From: Primula veris
Taxonomy: Eukaryota > Streptophyta > Magnoliopsida > Ericales > Primulaceae
Assembly (NCBI GenBank): GCA_963682055.1
Contig: OY821749.1
Location: 5,134,336-5,198,335 of the forward strand
Direction: 5' to 3'
DNA: 64,000 nt
A program made the position numbers and the translations under genes. The notes under the pieces were generated by a model. That model was not told the origin of the DNA and did not search any database. It worked only from the letters and a program-made list of their open reading frames with translations. This document shows, piece by piece, positions 56,101-64,000 of this stretch; position 1 is the first letter of the stretch, and each line of letters opens with the position of its first letter.

Positions 56101-57159
56101 GTGAAGTAAAAAGCAGTTGCTTATAAACATCTTCTTGTATTCTTCTCTTCTTCTTTTTTTGGCAAGCAAAAACAAACGGAAAGCTTGGTTAGCACAGATT
56201 GCTAACTGAAGAAGCTCTAGAGAGCAATTTAAAAACATCCATGTGAAAAAAGATCTGTCTACTAATCTATTAGGCTGTTACACAACCAATGCCTTCTTGT
56301 TTTCTTTACTTGAGATGTTTTCTTCTTTTGCCTTTCACCATTGTTAATAATGAAATCACCAGCAATTATCGTAGTTTTAAACCCAATTTGTTTATTGATC
56401 TTCATCTTCCCAGATGTTGACAACTAAACACTAGGATGACAACCCGCGTTGAACTAAAATTAAGTTTATTTCACTAAAGATTTTCATGTTTTATGTTATT
56501 TCTATTGAATAAAAACATGTCTCTTTCCTGTTAAGAACACTCGGTAATTTCGCAGTATTGATTTGACACTGCCAATCTCATGGTATAAAAACTGAAATCC
56601 CCCCAATTGTATTGTTCTTGAATATTAGAAGACCTTTTTTGTTGCTATTAAAATTTACCCTAAAACTTCAGGTGATCGATGTTCTGGGGATCAACTTTTT
56701 GCATCTTTTACTTCCGATGGAAAACATATAGTCTCCACAAGCAAAGACTCAAATGTATACGTGTGGAACTACAACGAACGTGGCGACCTTTTTCTCTCTC
56801 AACCCAAAACAGTCAAATCTTGGGAAAAATTCTCAGCTAACGCGAATGTCGCTATACCTTGGTGTGGCTTAAAATCTAAAAAGACGCAAAACAGTTTTCA
56901 ATTCCGTTTCAATTCTTATTCTCTTAGTCCCGATTTCTTTCTAGAGTCTTTTCCCAGAGTATCTGCCACCTGGCCCGAGGAAAAGTTGTTTGGTTCATTG
57001 AGCCCACAGGGTTTAACATTAGAAAAAGCCCAATATAAGCTATTGAGATCGTGTGAGAGAAGATCTAGCTGTCATGCATGGGATCTTGTTATTGTCACTG
57101 GTGGCCGAGATGGGAGAATTAAGTCATTTCACAACTATGGTTTACCAGTTGCCCTATGA
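53145..57159 (+). CDS. WD40-repeat protein (plant WDR44-like family), seven coding exons
   Basis: Exons 53145-54257, 54345-54435, 54910-55067, 55162-55213, 55704-55780, 55893-55986 and 56672-57159 join in frame with GT/AG borders into about 690 residues. Residues 1-230 are a serine-rich, probably disordered N-terminus ([20 protein letters not shown]). WD units follow: [20 protein letters not shown] (exon 1), [13 protein letters not shown] (exons 1-2), [20 protein letters not shown] (exon 3), a degenerate unit over exons 3-4, then exons 5-6, [20 protein letters not shown] (exon 7) and a terminal [20 protein letters not shown]. Sequence and architecture match the plant transducin/WD40 family related to WDR44, generally expected to be a cytoplasmic scaffold; the specific role is not known to me. 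No premature stop is seen, so this is the best candidate for a working host gene. Intron 2 holds an imperfect duplication. Confidence 0.93.
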
Positions 57160-60100
57160 CTAAATACTCGGCCCTTCAATGAAAAATGATCATATGGCCT
57201 AATAAAATAGGCATTGTGATATGGGCTCAGGTTATAAGTATAGTCTTGCAGCTAAAAATGGTGTTTTCACGGACAATTAATGATTGTCAAAGTTTTGTAA
57301 TTATTAACATTATTATCAAGGTATACATACCCATGTAAAAAATATAGAGACCATGCTAGTTGGTGGTTTCTTTGGACGAGGAGACACCTTAAAAGCGTTT
57401 GTTTTTGGTCGAAGAAATAAGCATTAAAGCTTTTGTTTGGCTCGATGATCGACAAAGCTTACTAACATCTATGGTGATGTTCGGTTGGTGATGTCATCTC
57501 TTTTGATGACAAGTCCGGCAAATGTTATTTTCGTGATTTTGTATTTAATCCAATTGGAAGATGGGCGCTTTGCGCTTATTAGTATAATTAATCTGTACTA
57601 TTATGGATGTATAGAATATTTCTTTCTTATCAGGAAGAAAAGAGGGAAAAGATGAGTTTTCTTGGTTGCGCCATACAGGGCTTCTTTAAGTCCATTTATT
57701 GATTTGTTTACCCTTTGTTTCATCATTCAAAGTTATGTTCAATATTTGAAATAGTCAAACGTAATTATGTTCCATTTATTAATTTATTTTATAAGACTGG
57801 GCTAAAGAAATTGACAGGTTTTTGCTGTATTGCTGTTTTTCTTTTTCTTCTTTAGCTACTCTGGAAAATAATAAGAAAGGAGAAGAGCAAGACCCACAAG
57901 GATAGGCAATATTAATTTCTGAGTTTTAATTCTTCCAACAAATCATCAATTACGCCATAATTGTTGTAGTGTGACTATTATGCATATTGGAAAGTAAACA
58001 TCGAAAATGTAAATGAACAACAGGATAGACGTGGTAGGACTTAGGATTGAGATGTAATCCACGAGACAAAGCTCAATATAATAGAGTTACAATATTACGA
58101 CTGTTGTAAGCGAATTAGCTATGGTAATATAGATGTGATAAGCAAGGTAAGAAATAGAGAAAAGTAAATAAGAAAACATTGTTTATTATATTGGTTTAAG
58201 TACAACACATGGTGGAATCTCAACCTTAATATAATGAAAGATCGACTTGGTTACAAGTTTAACATAATGACATATAACCCATACACCACTAATATAATGA
58301 CATGAAATAAATCTCATTAACATACATACCAAATGAGTTATAACAATGACAATTATTACACGTCCCACTCTCTCACTCGTAGTATCACTTCGTTCTCTGT
58401 GTTTCCCGTTAGAAGTGTCAACACTTTCGAGGATAATCCTCGTTTTATGTCTCTCGTGACGATAATTTACTTTGTGGAAATCGATAACCCCACGACTCTC
58501 TTATACATAGGTCATCATTTATTACATGTATTATACTCCCCTCTTAATAGCCACAATGTAAATTTTCGCGAAGTTTGAAACACTAAAACGCAAAGAAAGA
58601 AAATACTATAGAGAGAGCGGATTTTGTCCAAAATATTATAACAATTCTTCTATCTCTATTTACATATAGTAAAAAAGTACTAATCTTTGCGCTGTCAACT
58701 AAAACTCAATCCTGAAGTTTTAAGACGTCAAATCACTCATATCTTTGTGTTCGTTTTTTTTTTCACTACTATTATTGTTGATATACATTATTGATATTAG
58801 AATACGTTACGAACGCAAGTCTGTATTTTCCAAATGGAAATGTGAGTTGAAATATGCAAGCAAGTCTTGTTTGCTAAGGACATGCCAGATCATATCCGTT
58901 CAGATACTTTTATCACTCTGGCTACTAGATTTTCCACGTAATTTTTTGCAATCAATATGGCATAATTTTACTTTTATTTTGCAGCATATACACATACATA
59001 TAATGTAAGTTCGGAAGTTCCCTAACATTTCCAAAGTCATAGACCATTCATTTTCAAAGTATTTGGCTGATAACATATAACCTCTGAATTTTGTATAATA
59101 TTTTAAATAGTCCGTATTTTTGGAGAGCACACCTTTCACCCATAAGTTGTGAAACGTACACCGCATTTGTATTAAAAGTTCAAGAATTCTAAACACTGTT
59201 TGATTGATTTAATGTTTAATTTAACTTTGTTTATTGTTGTGTCTTTCTTTTTGTTTTATTTTTCTAGTTAGTTCTTATAATTTTCAAGTGCAATCATTTC
59301 GCAAAGCTCTTTTCCGAGAAGAAGTATCATTGGCTAGCATGTATAACAAAAGTCTTATTTACATCTAGATGCCTAAAGTTAGTAAGCCAACAAACTTTTT
59401 TAAGTGTGAGAACTAAGTATAGAATATTTTCTTTACAAATTTGAGTTTTTTTTTTAAATAAAGTACTTAAAGGAGTTTATTATAAGTTTTTCTTTTTAAT
59501 ACCATGCATCAACTATACTGTTAGCATGATACATAAATGTGACTGACTTGATAATTGATGTTTACTAAAATAATGTAGATTTGATAGTTGATAATACTAA
59601 AAGAGTGTATATTAATACTACCATCTATTTTAGTTACGTTTTTTTTTTATCAAATGATAATAAAGTGTATGGTTGATGTACGATGGTATTTAAAGAGAGA
59701 ACTTGTAGTTCATGATATTACACGGGAGTTAATGGAACTAAACAATATTAAACCAAGTATAAATTATGGGATCTCAATCAAACTAGCCAACTATATTTCT
59801 TAAGTTGTCTTGTTGCCAAACCCTGGTCAATAAGTTGGAACATTTCAGATTGATACGTTCAAAGCGATAAACCGGCCAATTAGTTTTGAGTAATTGACTT
59901 GTAAACTAAAACATTCCTACATAAATATACCTGAATTTAAATCCCACAATTTATTTTGTCCAGATTAAGAAAGTTACTATAACAAATCAGATGAAAGTTT
60001 TTCATAAATTTTTTTCAAGTGAAACAAACAAAAGAGGTCTTGTCATATAATCTAAAACATGAAGATTATACCCAGTGCCAACATTTGAACTTTATTTCAT

Positions 60101-60345
60101 CACGTTTTTTACTATCATTGAAATTCAGAACTCTTGTAATTTCTGGAAGGTGACCATAACAGTTGATACCAAATATATAAAAAAAAAAAACAGCTATATG
60201 ATAACTTAAACTCGTATTGCTAGAACACACATTTCTAAAGAGTAACGATAATGAATAAACGTTATAAAAAAGAATCCCGAGAGTTGCACGACCATTTCTA
60301 TGACCATTTCCAATCTTCTATGACCTTTATTGTTGATTAGCCAAA
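57160..60345. other. 3' flank of the WD40 gene and AT-rich intergenic DNA
   Basis: The first few hundred bases presumably hold the 3' UTR and poly-A signals (AATAAAATAGG at 57200). Beyond that only short, unconvincing frames occur. Confidence 0.4.
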
Positions 60346-61142
60346 ATGAAGACGGCAAGGGAATCAAAGTTCTTAGCCACTAAGAAGTATTCAAAATTAA
60401 TGTCTACCTACAACTTTTACGCGAATAAATTGACTTATTTAAGTGTCAGAAATATACGTCAATCTAAAAATCTACCTCACCAGGCCGGAAATGCGAAAAA
60501 ACACTTTAATTTTTTTTTAATAGCATACACATTCGCCCTTAATTTTGATGGGGAAGTTACACCAGGACCAAAACCCTCCCAAACCCATGTTCCTCATTAT
60601 TTCTTGCGCAAAAAACAGACCTAACTGTATATATTATATATCTTACTATTATTTAAGTGAATACCTCATTACCAGGCCTTGATATATTTTTATTCTTAAA
60701 ATATCTTTTAATTTTAAACTATTTACAAGTATTGACATTATTTGAAATAAATATTTAAATTCAAAAAAGAAAAAACTATCATCACAGTTGAAAACTTAAT
60801 ATCACGCCAAAATATATATAATACATCTATTTATTTTATAAATTATGTTCTCCCTATCTCTCTCTCGTTCTTTACAAACATGAAAACACTTGTAAATGGA
60901 TCAAACATATATCATGAAAAAGACTGATGTTGTACAGACAGATTAATACCCTTCATCTCCGTTTATTTGTAATTTTTTTTCATGCATTAGATCTCATTTG
61001 TTATTCAAATCAAAATCATACGTTACATCATGCATCGCGTGAACGGATTGGGCTAGTACATATATGATACGTACACAAGCTGCTATAATCACAACCGCTC
61101 TCTCTTTTTTCTTCATAACCAAACTATGTTACTTTCACTCAA

Positions 61143-61313
61143 ATGGGTGTATGTTTCTGGGGAGAGATACAAGTCGAAGGCAAAGGTACTATTGATGCTA
61201 TGTTTGCAAAAATATTAAGTGATTTGAATCCATCAATGGATGACAGAGCAAAGAAGATTGTTCTTGGGTTGATGACTAATATTAGTAATAAAGATGCAAA
61301 GATTAATGGGTAA
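61143..61313 (+). CDS. Short protein-like ORF (56 aa), function unknown
   Basis: ATG 61143 opens MGVCFWGEIQVEGKGTIDAM, followed by FAKILSDLNPSMDDRAKKIV and a stop at 61313. Composition is protein-like and unlike the AT-rich flanks, but it is short, lacks any motif I recognise, and has no visible partner exon, so it may be a gene or transposon scrap. Confidence 0.25.
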   Translation: MGVCFWGEIQVEGKGTIDAMFAKILSDLNPSMDDRAKKIVLGLMTNISNKDAKING

Positions 61314-62384
61314 AGGTAAAATTATCAACAAACTGAAGATAAAAAAACAGAGAACTTGAGGAGAAACTCATTGCATGGGGCAATGAAGAAATCAATAGAT
61401 ATAGTCTGTCATAAACCTAGTTGTTGCCTGCTTGATAGTGATAGCAGTGCTGCTTGACATTAATTGCAAGCTGTGTTGGTGTAAATTGAGCAAGAAAATG
61501 AAGACAATGTAGTAGTTGAAAAGACAATAGTGGAGCTTAATATATGATAATATGATCAAGAGAATGGACAGTCTGAGTGTTTGATGCAATGTAGAGTGGC
61601 TAATGCGATTGAATGTGTATTATATTTAATGCAACCTAATGTAATGTGTTTGATGCGATGCAATGTAATGAGTATGTGCTTTCTGAGCTATTATTAGTTA
61701 TTACCATACTTAGACTAAATTATGAAATCAATTTCTGAAATCACAATCAAGTCCAATTTACCAAACAAACAGCTAACCAAACAATTAAACATTCTCAGAC
61801 CTATCTGACCATTCTCACATCATAATTGGATATCATATCCACACTTCAAACAACAGTGGACCATTATCACATCACATTCAACACTAAAAAAAAAAAAAAA
61901 AAATTAAAATAAAATAAAATATATATATATATATATATAAGCAAATCACATTTAAGATTAAACGAGCAAAAGGGCAATCATATTTGTTCCTCAACTAAAC
62001 CATCATCTTCTCTACCTATGTCCTCACTACCCCTACTGAAAGACTCTTAACTTATACTCACAACTATCATTAGTGTAATAGTCGTCTTCATCAGTACTAT
62101 TGTTTCCATTCTTGATAATGTTCACCTTGATTACGACAATAAACTTTTGCAAGCCTATAGACATCCAAATCATCTTGGAATAGTATAAAGAAAAAGTTTA
62201 AACATATTCAGACCTTCTTATGGATTCACATCTAACGTCAAAATTAATCAGACGAACCAAACTTCAATTTAGTTCTGCCTTGTAATTGAGAATATTGACT
62301 AATCAATATTACCAATCATATCCAGGCAATCAAGCCACGATTTCTTCATATAGTTATGCAGTATAAAATCTCAAGACCATATCA
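61314..62384. other. AT-rich intergenic DNA with simple repeats
   Basis: A poly-A run of about 18 bp (61886-61903) and a (TA)n tract (61920-61939) lie here. ATGCAATGTA/AATGCGATTGAATG words recur at 61580-61670, possibly MITE debris. Confidence 0.4.
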
Positions 62385-63846
62385 TTGATCATCCCCGCTT
62401 CCACCATAATTGCAATCATAAAAATACACCACACCGTCACGCTAAAACTTATGCGTGATAACTATCTTTTATGGAAAACACAACTAGTACCCTACCTAAA
62501 AGGCCAAAACCTCTACGGCTTTGTCAAGGGCACAACCCCATGTCCTCCCTCTCTCATCCAGCCCGCTGCCCCGCAACTAACCCCACGCCAACCCCACAGC
62601 CAAATCCTGCCTATGCGGTATGAATTCAGCAAGATCAACTCATTTTGAGTGCTATTATATAGTCACTATCTGAAGAACTTCTACCACATGTTATAGGAGA
62701 TTTCACATCCCAACAAGTATGGGAAATTCTCGAGCAATCCTTTCATTCATCATCCCGGGCAAGATCTACCAGCAAGTATGAACTCTCTACCATCATCAAA
62801 AAAGGCTACGACTCCATTGATGTTTATATAAATAATATCAAGAAGAAAGCGGCAACACTCGCAGCTATATATTGGCGAACCCCTCCGCCTTTCGGATCAC
62901 ACAACAGCCATTCTTGCTGGCCTTGATGTAGACTACGACTCGACTATCACATTTATCCACTCGATGGTAGTACCCCCGACGCTTCTGCAGGTTTATAAAC
63001 TTCTCCAGCGTCACAAAAATCGTATTTTAAGCAGGCAACCTCTAGGACAACCGACTGCCCATTTTGCCCAGAACACAAACCATGGCCAACAAGCTCGCGG
63101 ACCCCACCAGCAACCCCGTTCCTCACCACAGTTTTGCCAAGATCCACAACCCTATCGAGGCTCCAACCATGCTACCTACCGAGGCGGGAGAGGAGGTGGC
63201 AGGGGGGGAAATTCTCGCTATTCTGGTGTTCACACATTCACTCCTCGATGTCAAGTATGTCACGAGACAGGTTACACTGCTACTCAATGCCAGTTTTTCT
63301 TCGATCACTCGTACCAAGGCACAAATTCTCAACCGTCTGCATATATGGTTTCTCCATACACTACTTCCGACACTTGGTATCACGACTCCGGAGCAACCCA
63401 CCATATCACATCAGATTTGAAGAATCTTAATTTGGATTCGGAACCATATAATGGCAATGACCAGTTACAAGTTGGGGATGGCGCTGGCTTGCCAATCACA
63501 CATAGTGGTAACAACATCATTTCAAAAAATATGGCATCTTTTAAATTATCTAATGCTCTCCGTGTTCCTAATATTTGTAAAAATCTTATATCTATTAGCA
63601 AATTTACTCTTGATAATAATGTCTTTATAGAATTTCATGCATCTTATTTTTGTGTTAAGGACGAGGCCACGAGGAAAATCCTACACAAAGGCATGTGTGA
63701 AGTCAGTATTTATCCTTTCCGCCATAACCATAATTCATCTCTTTCTGCTTTCTATGGTGTTTGCGTTCCGATAGATGTTTGACACTTTTGCCTAGGTCAT
63801 TCTGTTTTTCCGGTTATCAAGTCTTTAGTTCGTTCTAATTTGTAAT
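62385..63846 (+). pseudogene. Truncated Ty1/copia gag-protease fragment
   Basis: Plus-strand copia Gag begins near 62415 with HHTVTLKLMRDNYLLWKTQL, then YLKGQNLYGFV. The frame changes around 62580-62640 and 62870-62960. Frame 62964-63782 then gives a glycine-rich nucleic-acid-binding region, a zinc knuckle CQVCHETGYTATQC in which the usual histidine is tyrosine, and protease DSGATHHIT. After a TGA at 63780-63782, HFCLGHSVFPVIKSLVRSNL resembles the pre-integrase domain and homology stops near 63846. No LTR was found, and integrase, reverse transcriptase and RNase H are absent. It belongs to a different copia family from the complete element. Confidence 0.85.
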
Positions 63847-64000
63847 AGAATATGTCCAATACCTAAAACTTTTTAAACTTACTGTCCATTAGCACACTAC
63901 CCAAACATTTCATTGACCGACACCTATAGAAACCTCATTAATTATTTTTTTAACTCTCTCTCTCTAATGTGAATCCATCTACCATTCTGCATTTCTATTT
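63847..64000. other. AT-rich sequence to window end
   Basis: Only 154 bp and ends in a (CT)n-like tract; nothing recognised. Confidence 0.4.

Noticed and set aside
60346..60624. 92-codon ORF starting MKTARESKFLATKKYSK
   Set aside because: No recognisable domain, signal peptide or neighbour; AT-rich context makes a chance frame as likely as a gene.
1..64000. tRNA genes
   Set aside because: Scanning for paired A- and B-box motifs gave only the two SINE-like remnants and the Cassandra 5S boxes; no cloverleaf was recognised by eye.

Overview
The window looks like a gene-poor stretch of a flowering-plant nuclear chromosome, most likely a eudicot; I cannot name the species. Evidence: AT-rich intergenic DNA, a spliced plant-type WD40 gene, Ty1/copia and Ty3/gypsy-Tat retrotransposons, Mutator-like DNA transposons (MULEs), a Cassandra-type TRIM carrying 5S rRNA sequence, and MITE/SINE debris. 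No tRNA gene, operon or CRISPR array was seen. All insertion-boundary, LTR-difference and splice-site calls were made by eye.

Layout. 1-3.7 kb: decayed minus-strand copia element (integrase remnant, then LTR remnant). 6.55-6.95 kb: one small hypothetical ORF. 7.01-7.81 kb: solo LTR with a GGAAC target duplication. 10.31-18.14 kb: complete, young minus-strand copia element (TSD TTAAG) whose single gag-pol frame is cut by two in-frame stops. 18.5-21.4 kb: rotted minus-strand gypsy element with a nested CACTA-like MITE and a probable copia solo LTR. 23.56-29.93 kb: a 6.4-kb MULE (9-bp TSD CTTATTTTA, about 250-bp TIRs made of GATCGGTCGT-type palindromes). It carries a nearly intact transposase plus a cargo cassette: a 444-codon plant-transposon-protein-like ORF placed between duplicated copia RNase H tails and palindrome arrays. 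30.31-33.30 kb: a second MULE-like element (imperfect 9-bp TSD), with TIRs made of a different palindrome and a coiled-coil ORF instead of a transposase. 34.86-45.84 kb: complete Tat-lineage Ty3/gypsy element (TSD GTGAC, 694-bp LTRs, two RNase H domains). Its gag is frameshifted, and behind pol lies an antisense gene that I can splice into an 817-aa protein. 47.30-48.15 kb: Cassandra TRIM inserted in a minisatellite, with the 5S unit duplicated in one LTR only. 50.5-52.3 kb: small duplications and MITE-like ends. 53.1-57.2 kb: the one clear host gene, a seven-coding-exon WD40 protein of about 690 aa. 62.4-63.85 kb: truncated, frameshifted plus-strand copia gag-protease fragment.

How it fits together: most of the window is layered transposon insertion. 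Old copia and gypsy elements were overlain by MITEs and solo LTRs, and later by the copia element (about 11 LTR substitutions by hand count) and the Tat element (about 15 in 694 bp). The most unusual parts are the two neighbouring MULE-like elements with palindrome-array termini and cargo ORFs, the spliced antisense gene of the Tat element, and the Cassandra copy with a doubled 5S domain in one LTR.
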